Below are positions 35,094 through 47,636 of a stretch of DNA of 64,000 nucleotides, piece by piece. Origin of the DNA: Rhabditoides inermis. Taxonomy: Eukaryota; Nematoda; Chromadorea; Rhabditida; Rhabditidae. The position numbers and the translations under genes are program-made. The notes under the pieces are model-generated. The model saw nothing but the letters and a program-made list of their open reading frames with translations. It was not told the DNA's origin and did not search any database. The first letter of the stretch is position 1; each line of letters starts with the position of its first letter. The stretch is taken from contig CAWZYM010000103.1 of NCBI GenBank assembly GCA_963966185.1, positions 47,501 to 111,500 of the forward strand, written 5' to 3'.

Positions 35094-35131
35094 CTAGCGC
35101 TCCGGCGCGCTGTCGCGCGCCTCCGCGCTAG
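35094..35131. repeat. Compound GC-rich hairpin at the duplication breakpoint
   Basis: CTAGCGC, TCC, GGCGCGC, loop TGTC, GCGCGCC, TCC, GCGCTAG: two perfect stems separated by a TCC/TCC internal loop. It begins at the exact base where the gene A downstream sequence (shared with 13.43 and 23.62 kb) stops. Its words GCGCTCCGGC and CGCGCGCCTCCGCG recur in every 139-bp satellite monomer further on. Confidence 0.85.
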
Positions 35132-35930
35132 AACATGAATATTAGAAGAATAGAAATTCATACAAGTTTTTTTGTTATGTTCAATACTACTGTTTATCTA
35201 CAAATTCTTAACATTTTGACGAGTGAAACGAATTATTAAAGTAGAGAAGATTAGTCGATTGATGTATTGATTGCACTGATAAGTATGTTGTCTAGGAGCG
35301 GGGTAACAATAATAATAATAACTGGTTTGCAAGTCCTATAGTAAGCTGCCGCGCGCTTCACCTATCAAGGTCTATGAAAAGAATAATGTTCTTTTTTCTG
35401 AACTTTACTTTTCTATGCTCCTAAAAACTAAATACTAAATGCGCTCAGGCACAAGTCAGCATCGCTCTGATATTAGCCTTCCTCCTTATATCTCTCCCTC
35501 TTTCTCCCCTCTCTTCTCGCTCTCTCCTTCCTCTCTTTATCTCTCTGCTTTCTTTTTTTCCTCGTTTTTCTTTTAGTGTTAAAGACACAGTGGCGACTTA
35601 TTTCTGTCACAACCTGCCACAACTCCTCATTTTCACACGAGCAAAAATTTGGCCGTGGGATCGAACCGGCGAAGATCGGGGGCCACAATGCAGCGCACAT
35701 GCTCTGAGCCATGAAGCTATTGACTAAGCGTTGTTCAATTGCGCTTATGTCTCCGACCCCAATTTGCAGTATTGAAGCGTTGGCGGGAAACTCAAATTTT
35801 CATCTGAATCCTTGGCAGTGTCAGATTCGAAAGTAACGCAGAATCGTCGTTCTTTCGAAAAAAAATTATCAAATGTGTTAGGTTAACATGGTTTTAAAAA
35901 ATACTCCGTGTCAAATAAGTCGCCACTGTT
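35132..35930. other. Transition zone with SINE-like tRNA head
   Basis: AT-rich DNA, a CT tract at 35480-35560, then at 35650-35722 on the minus strand a tRNA-like segment with an A box (ATGGCTCAGAGC) and a perfect B box (GGTTCGATCCC). It is probably a SINE head. Confidence 0.5.
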
Positions 35931-37195
35931 CCTTTAATGCTACGAAAACAGACAGTTCTCCTTTTCTGCTTCTGCAACATCTTCCCCTCATTAATCTCTT
36001 CCTCTTTCTCTTTCTCTCAGGTCTCCTCTCGCACCGTTTTTTTAAACAGAACAATGAAAGCAAAATTGAAACTATCACAACGTGGCTATTCTGCAAAGTG
36101 TCATACGAATTGGTTTAGTATGATTAAAGTTATGAACTAATCAAAATTGTAAAAGAAATGCTAAGTACGGCGCGCGCACCTTTTGATAAATTGGCTATAT
36201 CTTTCTCACATTGTAACCACTCAGGTTGAATTTTACGGGAAAAAAACTGTTTTTTGAACGTGATTACGGAAAATAAAACAGAGATGTTGCTTATATGAGA
36301 AACGTTCGCTGCAGACAGCTACAAATTTAATGGTTTTCGTGGTTTTTCTTCTATAACAAGAGTAAGTAGAGACGTATAAGAAAGTGGACTGCATTCTGTA
36401 ACACAAATGAAACTTTCTGCAAAGTTTCACGCAAATCGATTCAGTAGAAACGGAGATATTCTTGCGGACACACATGAAAAAGTGAAAAAGTGACCATTTT
36501 TGGTAGTATTTTGACCAAAAAGAGAGGTAATAAAAGCAAAATTGAGAACTGTCACAGTATGGACTGCATCACAAGACGTAAACTCAACCATCAGTCAAGT
36601 TTCTTGCAAATTGGTTTTGTATGAATCGAGTTATGACCGCGGAAATACTAAAAATCGCAAAAGTGAGGCGAGAGCGCGCGCGGCTCTTGCTAATTTGGCT
36701 ATATTTTCCTTACACCGTAACCAATGATGATGAAACTTGCAGGTTAGTGACAGAACTATTTGTTGAAAGTAATTACAGAACAAGAAGCGAAACTGTTTCT
36801 TAGGTGAGAAGCTTTTGCAGCGGACAGCACCAAAATCGGCGAATTTTGAGGTTTTTCTACCAAATATAGGCAATGAGTGTAATTGGAGAGTAATCACAAA
36901 GTGGACTGCATCCTGGAGTACTATGTAAACTTTTCGCAAAGTTTGACGCAAATCGGTTCGGTAGAAACGGAGTTATGCCCGCGGACACACAAGAAAAAGT
37001 GCAAAAGTGACCATTTTTGGTGGTTTTTTGACCAAATATGGGCGTAGAGGGGGAGTTGAGAGGTGCCTGAATTTTGATGTCGTCCTTGAAAGAGAACACA
37101 ACTTTCTACCAAGTTTCATGTGAATCGGTTGAGTTTGAAGCTAGTTATGACTCTGGAATGACGTACGGACACCATAGGACATTTTAGTAGAAAAG
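35930..37195. repeat. Degenerate long repeat, period about 510 bp
   Basis: Words of the type AAGTTTCACGCAAATCGATT...GTAGAAACGGAG recur at about 36100, 36425, 36605, 36945 and 37115. GAAAAAGTG...GTGACCATTTTTGGT recurs at about 36475 and 36993, and GCTAATTTGGCTATATT-like words at about 36188 and 36688. Two interleaved half-units per ~510 bp are suggested. No ORF. The block ends with ACCATAGGACATTTTAG just before the first CTAG hairpin, as the conserved blocks further on do. Confidence 0.65.
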
Positions 37196-37199
37196 GCGA

Positions 37200-37220
37200 C
37201 TAGCGCGCTTCGCGCGCTAG
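37200..37220. repeat. Perfect CTAG-ended hairpin, first of six
   Basis: CTAGCGCGC, loop TTC, GCGCGCTAG. Identical copies lie at 43167-43187, 47616-47636, 51300-51320, 59824-59844 and 63437-63457, and a half copy near 40580. Each is preceded, at 15-45 bases, by ACCATAGG(G/A)CATTTT and followed by AAATATA or AAAGATG. Confidence 0.95.
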
Positions 37221-38924
37221 AAATATAGGTATAAAATAGAGGAGAAAATTATCTATCGATTGATATATAGATTGACTTGATATGTGCTCTGGAAGTGCTA
37301 TTAGGAGCTGTGCTAGAAGTGCTGTTGTCAGTCTTCCAGTAGATGACTGATCTTATTTATTTCCTTTTTTTTATTTTCAGTAATTTTGAATAATTAGACA
37401 ATGTCACAGTATAACTGGTTGATAGTATCTGGTTGACTGCTTTTCTACAGATGTATTTACGATGCTCATAGAAGGCGCTCCGGCACGCTCCGCTGTCAGA
37501 GCCTATCAGTAGATCAGTAATAAAAAATAACAATATAATGATCACTGATACTGATATGCATTTTCTCCTGGGGGGCGCTCCGGCACGCTCCGCGCGCCTA
37601 CGCGGTCAACGTATATCAGTAGATCAGTAAAAATAAGAATATATTGATCACTGCTACTGATATGAATTTTCTTCGACTCTCTGATATTTCACTCTCTCGG
37701 ATGCACATAGGAGGCGCGCCTCCGCGGTCAAAGTATATCAGTAGATTAGTAATAATAAGAATATATTGATCACTGTTACTGATATGCATTCTCTCCGACT
37801 CTCTGATATTTCACTCTCTCGGATGCACATAGGAGGCGCTCCGGCACGCTTCGCGCGCCTCCGCGGTCAAAGCCGATCAATATATCAGTAATTATAATAA
37901 AACATTGATCACTGATACTGATATGCATTTTCACCGACTCCCTGATTTTTACTCTTTCGTATGCACATAAAAGACGCTCCGGCACGCTTCGCGCGCCTCC
38001 GCGGTCAAAGCCGATCAGTAGATCAGTAATTATAATAAAACATTGATCACAGATACTGATATGTTTTTTTCCGACTCTCTGATCTTTCACTTTCTCGTAT
38101 GCACATAGAAAGCGCTCCGGCACGCTTCGCGCACCTCCGCGGTCAAAGTCGATCAGTAGATCAGTAATAATAAGACTGTATTGATCACTGCTACTAATAT
38201 GCATTTTCTCCGACCCCTTGATCTCTCACTCTCTCGTATGCACAAAGAAAGCGCTTCGGCACGCTTCGCGCGCCTCCGCGGTCAAAGTCGATCTGTGGAT
38301 CAGTAATAATAAGACTGTATTGATCACTGCTACTAATATGCATTTTCTCCGACTCTTTGATCTCTCACTCTCTCGTATGCACATAGAAAGCGCTCCGGCA
38401 CGCTTCGCGCGCCTCCGCGGTCAAAGTCGATCAGTAGATCAGTAATAACAAGACTGTATTGATCACTGCTACTAATATGCATTTTTTCCGACTCTTTGAT
38501 CTCTCACTCTCTCGTATGCACATAGAAAGCGCTCCGGCACGCTTCGCGCGCCTCCGCGGTCAAAGTCGATCAGTAGATCAGTAATAATAAGACTGTATTG
38601 ATCACTGCTACTGATATGCATTTTCTCCAACTCTGTGATCTTTCACTCTCTCGTATGCCCTTAGAGGGCGCTCCGGCACGCTTCGCGCGCCTCCGCGGTC
38701 AAAGTCGATCAGTAGATCAGTAATAATAAGACTGTATTGATCACTGCTACTGATATGCATTTTCTCCAACTCTGTGATTTTTCACTCTCTCGTATGCCCT
38801 TAGAGGGCGCTCCGGTACACTCCGCGGTAAAAGCCTATCAGTAGCTGGTTGACAATTACTATTCAGTGTAGATACAAGTATAATTTATAGTTATCACTCT
38901 GGTCTAATATTATAAAAAATAAGA

Positions 38925-38961
<37 letters not shown>

Positions 38962-39090
38962 GGGATGAGCAGCTGGTTGACAATTATTATCGATTTTAGA
39001 TCCAAGTAGACTTCATAGTTGTCACTTATCTAAAATCATAATATAAGAGAGAGAGAGAAAAAGAGAGAGAGAGAGAGAGAGAGACGAAAA

Positions 39091-39128
<38 letters not shown>

Positions 39129-40585
39129 GAAAAAGAGAGGAATGAGAAAAAATTGAATGAGAAAAGGAGGTTACATAGTATTTCGCCTCGCCTCACTTCC
39201 CTGATTGAATATAGAATGTCGTTAGTGCATACAGTTATATTTGTATTGTATTTGCTCAGAATATAGAATTTGCACAGTTTGTGGAGTGTGGTGAGATGTT
39301 TCGTAGTGCATGGTGATGTTCTCGCTCATTTGCACAGTTTACTGTCTCTTTCTCTGGCATCAGACAGACTGGCAGCTGGCGCACTCTCACCTCGCCACAC
39401 TCTCTCGTCGCGGAGCAATAAAGTGGCGTCGATTAGAGGAATTTAATTGATAGCGGGCGTCAGAGGTCACAAAAAGATGCAAATTTTGGTAGAAGTATAG
39501 TGGCCACCTATATGCATGTTGTAGTGAAGGGAGACCTTACACGATTGCCTAGTTTTCTTGAACAGCCCGTGACAACTGTTTGGTGTCGCCTCGCCTCGAC
39601 TAAATCACTTCGTGAAAGGAAACCAGGAGGAGTTATAAAAAGATTACGGGCAAATTTGTAGATTAGGAAGTTTAGAGGAGTGACGTCAAAACCGTTTCTC
39701 GAAAGCTGGAGTCTGCGATTCGCAGTACTCGTTCTTGTAAGGTCTACTCGCCGCAGCCGATTCGTCAGTGACCCGTCTCTTCATCTGACACACTATCTCT
39801 TTTCTGACTTAGGGACCACAATGACATTTTCAGATGTTTGGATATGGTATAGCAATTAGTTCATTAATGTAGTTCATTTCAAGCTGATTTCAAAAATATA
39901 TATTGTTCATAGGGTCATCGTTCACATTGCGCTCAAATTCTGCGGAGCGCGCGCACCCGAGCGTGCGCTCACACAGGGAAAGTGCGACATAGGGCGGCTA
40001 GATCAAAACACTTATGACGTCATCGATGATTAAATTATGAATGTATTCGTTTATAATAGTAGCAATACGCTTTGTTTGATTGTAATCGATCACTACTTGA
40101 TGAAAAACATCTCTTATGACATCATTTTTCATTACTCTTTTTGGGCAATGGCGGCTAGATCAAAGAAATATGACGTCATCATTTCACTCTTTATCGATTT
40201 TCAGTACTTTACAGGGTACATGATCCCGTAAATAAAATATCGTTGGAATCAGCGCGAAAGGGCGAATCGTTCTATGCTAATTAGAGCACATCATATGTCC
40301 AGTGAGAATATGTTACATGACTTCGCCTCACTCTCTACATCTCACGTTGTGGTCCCTATTTCTGACTGACGCTCTCTGATTACGCGCTGTTTCGTCGGAC
40401 TTTCTTGGGCTTATAGCTCCGCGGATTTGAGAGATAAAAGAGTGGAGGTTTAAATTGAGCATCTACAGACCGAGGGCTTTCCGGCAATATCAAATTTAGC
40501 GAAATCCATAGAGCCGTGGCGCAGGGAAAACCATGTACGGATGTACACCATAGGACATTTAGACAGAGCGGCGCAGCGGCGCGCT
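37221..40585. repeat. Macro-repeat unit 1
   Basis: Order: a ~250-bp anchor (TATCTATCGATTG, GGAAGTGCTATTAGGAGCTG, ...), about ten 139-bp monomers (to about 38850), GA microsatellites (38920-39150), then a conserved ~0.9-kb block starting TTTCGCCTCGCCTCACTTC and ending near CACCATAGGACATTT. The block is interrupted by a 549-bp MITE (separate entry). The terminal hairpin is reduced to one arm here. Confidence 0.9.
39810..40358. mobile_element. 549-bp MITE with 9-bp target duplication
   Basis: The ends TAGGGACCACAA and TTGTGGTCCCTA are perfect 12-base inverted repeats. TTTCTGACT occurs directly on both sides (39801-39809 and 40359-40367). The other five conserved blocks have uninterrupted TCTGACTCTCTCTGATTACG at this place. 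A 9-base duplication suggests a Mutator-like transposase acted. No ORF. Confidence 0.88.
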
Positions 40586-42064
40586 AGAAATATAGGTATA
40601 AAATAGAGGAGAAAATTATCTATCGATTGATATATAGATTGACTTGATATGTGCTCTGGAAGTGCTATTAGGAGCTGTGCTAGAACTGCTGTTGTCAGTC
40701 TTCCAGTAGATGACTGATCTCTATTTATTTCCCTATTTTTTTTTATTTCCAGTAATTTTGAATAATTAGAAAGTGTCACAGTCTATCTGGTTGATAGTAT
40801 TTGGTTGACTGCTTTTCTAAAGGTGTATTTACTATGCTCATAGAAGGCGCTCCGGCACGCTCCGCTGTCAGAGCCTATCAGTAGATCAGTAATAAAAATA
40901 ACAATATAATGATCACTGATACTGATATGCATTTTCTCCTACTCTCTGATAATTTACTCTTTCGTATGCACATAGAAGGCGCTCCGGCACGCTTCGCGCG
41001 CCTCCGCGGTCAAAGCCGTTCAGTATATCAGTATTTTTAATAAACATTGATCACTGATACTGATATGCATTCTCTCCTACTCTCTGATATTTTACTCTTT
41101 CGTATGCACATAGAGGGCGCTCCGGCACGCTTCGCGCGACTTCGCGGTCAAAGCCGATCAGTAGATCAGTAATTATTATAATACATTGATCACTGATACT
41201 GATATGCATTTTCTCCGACTCTCTGATTTTTTACTCGTTCGTATGCACATAGAAGGCGCTCCGGCACGCTTCGCGCGCCTCCGCGGTCAAAGCCGATCAG
41301 TAGATCAGTAATTATAATAATACATTGATCACTGATACTGATATGCATTTTCTCCTACTCTCTGATATTTTACTCTCTGGTATACACATGAAGGGCGCTC
41401 CGGCACGCTTCGCGCGCCTCCGCGGGCAAAGCCGATCAGTAGATGAGTGATTATAATAATATATTGATCACTGATACTGATATGCATTTTCTCAGACCCT
41501 CTGATTTTTTTACTCTTACGTATGCACATAGAAAGCGCTCCGGCACGCTCCGCGCGCCTCCGCGGTCAAAGCCGATCAGTAGATCAGTAATAATAAGAAT
41601 ATATTGATCACTGATACTAATATGCTTTTTCTCCAACTCTCTGATCGTTTACTCTGTCGTATGCACTCAGAAATCGCTCCGGCACGCTTCGCGCGCTTCC
41701 GCTGTCAAAATTGATCAGTAAATCAGTAATAATAAGAATATATTGATCACTGATACTGATATGCATTTTCTCCGACTCTCTGATTTTTTACTCTTTCGTA
41801 TGCACATAGAAGGCGCTCCGGCACGCTTCGCGCGCCTCCGCGGTCAAAGCCGATCAGTAAATCAGTAAATACAATAATATATTGATCACTGATACTGATA
41901 TGCATTCTCTCCTACTCTCTGATCTTTCACTCTCTCGTATGTACATAGAAGGCGCTCCGGCACACTCCGCGGTGAAAGCCTATCAGTAGCTGGTTGACAA
42001 TTACTATTTATTATAGATACAAGTATAATTTATAGTTATCACTGGTGTAATAATATAAATTATA

Positions 42065-42119
<55 letters not shown>

Positions 42120-43187
42120 TGAGCAGCTAGTTGACAATTATTATTGATTTTAGATCCAAGTAGTCTTCATAGTTATCACTAATCTAAAATCATAATATAT
42201 AAGAGAGAGATAGAGGAAGAGAGGGAGAGAAAGAGAGAGGGAGAGAGAGAGAGACGAAAAAAGAGGGATGAGAAAAGTAGAGGGATGAGAAAAGAAGGTT
42301 ACATAGTATTTCGCCTCGCCTCACTTCTATGATTGAATATAGAAGGACGTGAATGCATATAGTAACCTTTTATTGTATTTACTCAGAATATAGTAATCAC
42401 GCAGTTTGTTGGAGTGTGGTGAGCTGTTTCGTAGTGCGTGGTGCTGTTCTCGCTCACTTGCACAATTTACTGTCTCTTTCTCTAACAGCAGACAGACTGG
42501 CAGCTGGCGCACTCTCACCTCGCCACACTCTCTCGTCGCGGGGCAATAAAGTGGCGTCGATTAGAGGAATTTAATTGATAGCGAGCGTCAGAGGTCACAA
42601 AAAGATGCAAATTTTGTTAGAAGTGTAGTGGCCACCTATTTGCATGTTGTAGTAAAGGGAGATCTGACACGGTTGCCTAGTTTTCTTGAACAGCCCGCGA
42701 CAACTGTTTGGTGTCGCCTCGCCTCGACTAAATCACTTCGTGAAAAGAAACCAGGAGGAGTTATAAAAAGATTACGGGCCAATTTGTAGGTGAGGGAGTG
42801 TAGAGGAGTGACGTCGAAACCGTTTTTCGATAGCTGAAGTCTGCGATTCGCAGTACTCGTTCTTGTAAGGTCTACTCGATGCAACCGTTCAACGACCTAA
42901 CCGTCTCTTCATCTGACACACTGTTTCGCTGTTTTTTCTGTCTGACTCTCTCTGATTACGCGCTATTTCGTCGAATTTTCTTTAAGGCCTATAGCTCCGC
43001 GGATATGAGAGATAAAGGGCTGAAAATTGGAATCCTGCATCTCGGGACCGAGACCATCGGATCGATGTCACGTTTGGCTAGATAGGAGTAGTGGGTGGCG
43101 CGGTAGAGCGATGGACGGACGGACAAAAAGTGCGGAAACCATAGGGCATTTTACACTTACACCCGACTAGCGCGCTTCGCGCGCTAG
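40586..43187. repeat. Macro-repeat unit 2
   Basis: Anchor, about eight satellite monomers (40845-41985), GA tracts (42064-42255), conserved block 42300-43166 and terminal hairpin 43167-43187. This is the shortest complete unit, 2.6 kb. Confidence 0.9.
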
Positions 43188-46100
43188 AAATATAGGTATA
43201 AAATAGAGGAGAAAATTATCTATCGATAGATATATGGATTGACTTGATATGTGCTCTGGAAGTGCTATTAGGAGCTGTGCTAGAAGCGCTGTTGTCAGTC
43301 TTCCAGTAGATGACTGATCTTTATTTATTTCCTTTTTTTATTTACAGTAATTTTAAATTATTAGAAAGTGTCACAGTCTATCTGGTTGATAGTATCTGGT
43401 TGACTGTTTTTCTACAGATGTATTTACTATGCTCATAGAAGGCGCTCCGGCACGCTCCGCTGTCAGAGCATATCAGTAGATCAGTAATAAAAATAACAAT
43501 AATGATCACTGATACTGATTTGCATTTTCTCCTACTCTCTGATATTTTACTCTCTCGTATGCACATGGAGGGCGCTCCGGCACGCTTCGCGCGCCTCCGC
43601 GGTCAAAGCCGATCAGTGAATCAGTAATTATAATAATATACTGATCACTGATACTGATATGCCTTCTCTCCCACTCTCTGAGCTTTTACTCTTTCGTACG
43701 CACATAGAAAGCGCTCCGGCACGCTTCGCGCGCATCCGCGGTCAAAGCCGATCAGTAGATCAGTAATTATAATATTATACTGATCACTGATACTGATATG
43801 CCTTCTCTCCTACTCTCTGATCTTTTACTCTCTCGTACGCACATAGAAAGCGCTCCGGCACGCTTCGCGCGCATCCGCGGTCAAAATATATCAGTAGATC
43901 AGTAATAGTAAAAATGCATTGATCACTGCTACTGATATGAATTTTCTCCGACTCTCTGATCTTTCTTTCTCTCGTATGCACATAGAAAGCGCTCCGGTAC
44001 GCTCCGCGCGCCTCCGCGGTCAAATTCTATCAGTAGATCAGTAATAGTAAGAATGCATTGATCACTGCTACTGATATGAATTTTCTCCGACTCTCTGATC
44101 GTTCACTTTCTCGTATGCACATAGAAAGCGCTCCGGCACGCTCCGCGCGCCTCCGCGGTCAAAATATATCAGTAGATCAGTAATAGTAAGAATGCATTGA
44201 TCACTGCTACTGATATGAAATTTCTCCGACTCTCTGATCTTTCTATCTCTCGTATGCACATAGAAAGCGCTCCGGCACGCTCCGCGCGCCTCCGCGGTCA
44301 AAATATATCAGTAGATCAGTAATAGTAAGAATGCATTGATCACTGCTACTGATATGAATTTTCTCCGACTCTCTGATCTTTCTTTCTCTCGTATGCACAT
44401 AGAAAGCGCTCCGGCACGCTCCGCGCGCCTCCGCGGTCAAAATATATCAGTAGATCAGTAATTATAATATTATACTGATCACTGATACTGATATGCCTTC
44501 TCTCCTACTCTCTGATCTTTTACTCTCTCGTACGCACATAGAAAGCGCTCCGGCACGCTTCGCGCGCATCCGCGGTCAAAATATATCAGTAGATCAGTAA
44601 TAGTAAGAATGCATTGATCACTGCTACTGATATGAATTTTCTCCGACTCTCTGATCGTTCACTTTCTCGTATGCACATAGAAAGCGCTCCGGCACGCTTC
44701 GCGCGCCTCCGCGGTCAAAATATATCAGTAGATCAGTAATAGTAAGAATGCATTTATCACTGCTACTGATATGAATTTTCTCCGAATCTCTGATCTTTCA
44801 CTCTCTCGTATGCACATAGAAAGCGCTCCGGCACGCTCCGCGCGCCTCCGCGGTCAAAATATATCAGTAGATCAGTAATTATAATATTATACTGATCACT
44901 GATACTGATATGCCTTCTCTCCCACTCTCTGAGCTTTTACTCTTTCGTACGCACATAGAAAGCGCTCCGGCACGCTTCGCGCGCATCCGCGGTCAAAGCC
45001 GATCAGTAGATCAGTAATAGTAAGAATGCATTGATCACTGCTACTGATATGAATTTTCTCCGACTCTCTGATCTTTCTTTCTCTCGTATGCACATAGAAA
45101 GCGCTCCGGCACGCTCCGCGCGCCTCCGCGTTCAAAATATATCAGTAGATCAGTAATAGTAAGAATGCATTGATCACTGCTACTGATATGAATTTTCTCC
45201 GACTCTCTGATCGTTCACTTTCTCGTATGCACATAGAAAGCGCTCCGGCACGCTCCGCGCGCCTCCGCGGTCAAATTCTATCAGTAGATCAGTAATAGTA
45301 AGAATGCATTGATCACTGCTACTGATATGAATTTTCTCCGACTCTCTGATCGTTCACTTTCTCGTATGCACATAGAAAGCGCTCCGGCACGCTCCGCGCG
45401 CCTCCGCGGTCAAAATATATCAGTAGATCAGTAATAGTAAGAATGCATTGATCACTGCTACTGATATGAATTTTCTCCGACTCTCTGATCGTTCACTTTC
45501 TCGTATGCACATAGAAAGCGCTCCGGCACGCTCCGCGCGCCTCCGCGGTCAAAATATATCAGTAGATCAGTAATAGTAAGAATGCATTGATCACTGCTAC
45601 TGATATGAATTTTCTCCGACTCTCTGATCTTTCTTTCTCTCGTATGCACATAGAAAGCGCTCCGGCACGCTCCGCGCGCCTCCGCGGTCAAAATATATCA
45701 GTAGATCAGTAATAGTAAGAATGCATTGATCACTGCTACTGATATGAATTTTCTCCGACTCTCTGATCGTTCACTTTCTCGTATGCACATAGAAAGCGCT
45801 CCGGCACGCTTCGCGCGCCTCCGCGGTCAAAATATATCAGTAGATCAGTAATAGTAAGAATGCATTGATCACTGCTACTGATATGAATTTTCTCCGACTC
45901 TCTGATCTTTCACTCTCTCGTATGCACATAGAAAGCGCTCCGGCACGCTCCGCGCGCCTCCGCGGTCAAAATATATCAGTAGATCAGTAATAGTAAGAAT
46001 GCATTGATCACTGCTACTGATATGAATTTTCTCCGACTCTCTGATCTTTCACTCTCTCGTATGCACATAGAAAGCGCTCCGGCACGCTCCGCGCGCCTCC

Positions 46101-46471
46101 GCGGTCAAAATATATCAGTAGATCAGTAATAGTAAGAATGCATTGATCACTGCTACTGATATGAATTTTCTCCGACTCTCTGATCTTTCACTCTCTCGTA
46201 TGCACATAGAAAGCGCTCCGGCACGCTCCGCGCGCCTCCGCGGTCAAAATATATCAGTAGATCAGTAATTATAATAATATATTGAACACTGATACTGAAA
46301 TGCATTCTCTCCTACTCTCTGATCTTTCACTCTCTCGTATGCTCATAGAGGGCGCTCCGGCACACTCCGCGGTAAAAGCCTATCAGTAGCTGGTTGACAA
46401 TTTTTATTTATTAGAGATACAAATATACTTTATAGTTATTACTGGTCTTATATTATAAAATTTAAGCGAGC

Positions 46472-46531
<60 letters not shown>

Positions 46532-46668
46532 AAGAAAGAGAGTGGGATGAGCAGCTGGTTGACAATTATTATTTATTTTAGATCCCAGTAGACTTCATAA
46601 TTATCAATAATCTAAAATCATAATATATAAGAGAGAGATAGAGGAAGAGAGGGAGAGAGGGAGAGAGG

Positions 46669-46716
<48 letters not shown>

Positions 46717-47636
46717 TGAGAAGAGAGGGATAAGTAAATGAGAGAGATGAGAAAAGGAGGTTACATAGTATTTCGCCTCGCCTCACTTCTATCTTTGAAT
46801 ATAGAATGACGTGAGTGCATATAGTATTGTTTTATTGTATGTGCTCAGAAAATAGTTTGTTGGAGTGTGGTGAGCTGTTTCGTAGTGCATGGTGATACTC
46901 TCGCTCATTTGCACAATTGACTGTCTCTTTCTCTGACATCAGACAGACTGGCAGCTGGCGCACTCTCACCTCGCCACACTCTCTCGTCGCGGGGCAATAA
47001 AACGACGTCGATTAGAGGAATTTAATTGATTGCAGGCGTCAGAGGTCACAAAAAGATGCGAATTTTGGTAGAAGTGTAGTGGCCACCTATTTGCATGTTG
47101 TAGTAAAGGGAGACCTTACACGATTGCCTAGTTTTCTTGAACAGCCCGCGACAACTGTTTGGTGTCGCCTCGCCTCGACTAAATCACTTCGTGAAAGGAA
47201 ACCAGGAAGATTTATAAAAAGATTACGGGCAGATTTGTAGGTGAGGGAGTTTAGAGGAGTGACGTGAAAACCGTTTTTCGATAGCTGAAGTCTGCGATTC
47301 GCAGTACTCGTTCTTGTAATGTCTACTCGCCGCACCCGATTTGCCAGTGACCCGTCTCTTCATCTGACACACTATTTCGCCGCTTTTGTGTCTGACTCTC
47401 TCTGATTACGCGCTATTTCGTCGGACTTTCTGAAGCTTATAGCTCCGCGGATATGAGAGATAACGAGCTGAAAATTGGAATCCTGCATCTCGGGACCGAG
47501 ACCATCGGATCGATGTCACGTTTGGCTAGATAGGAGTAGTGGGTGGCGCGGTAGAGCGATGGACGGACGGAAACCATAGGGCATTTTGCACAGCCAGGCG
47601 CAGCGGGCGCTGCGACTAGCGCGCTTCGCGCGCTAG
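43188..47636. repeat. Macro-repeat unit 3
   Basis: Anchor, about 21 satellite monomers (43437-46385), GA tracts (46465-46715), conserved block 46765-47615 and hairpin 47616-47636. From 43900 to 46250 the monomers are a homogeneous subtype with AATAGTAAGAATGCATTGATC and ATATGAATTTTCTCC, different from the neighbouring units. Confidence 0.9.

Noticed and set aside
35473..35712. Lys/Arg-rich minus-strand frame
   Set aside because: It is generated by a CT tract and overlaps a tRNA-like SINE head; there is no independent support.
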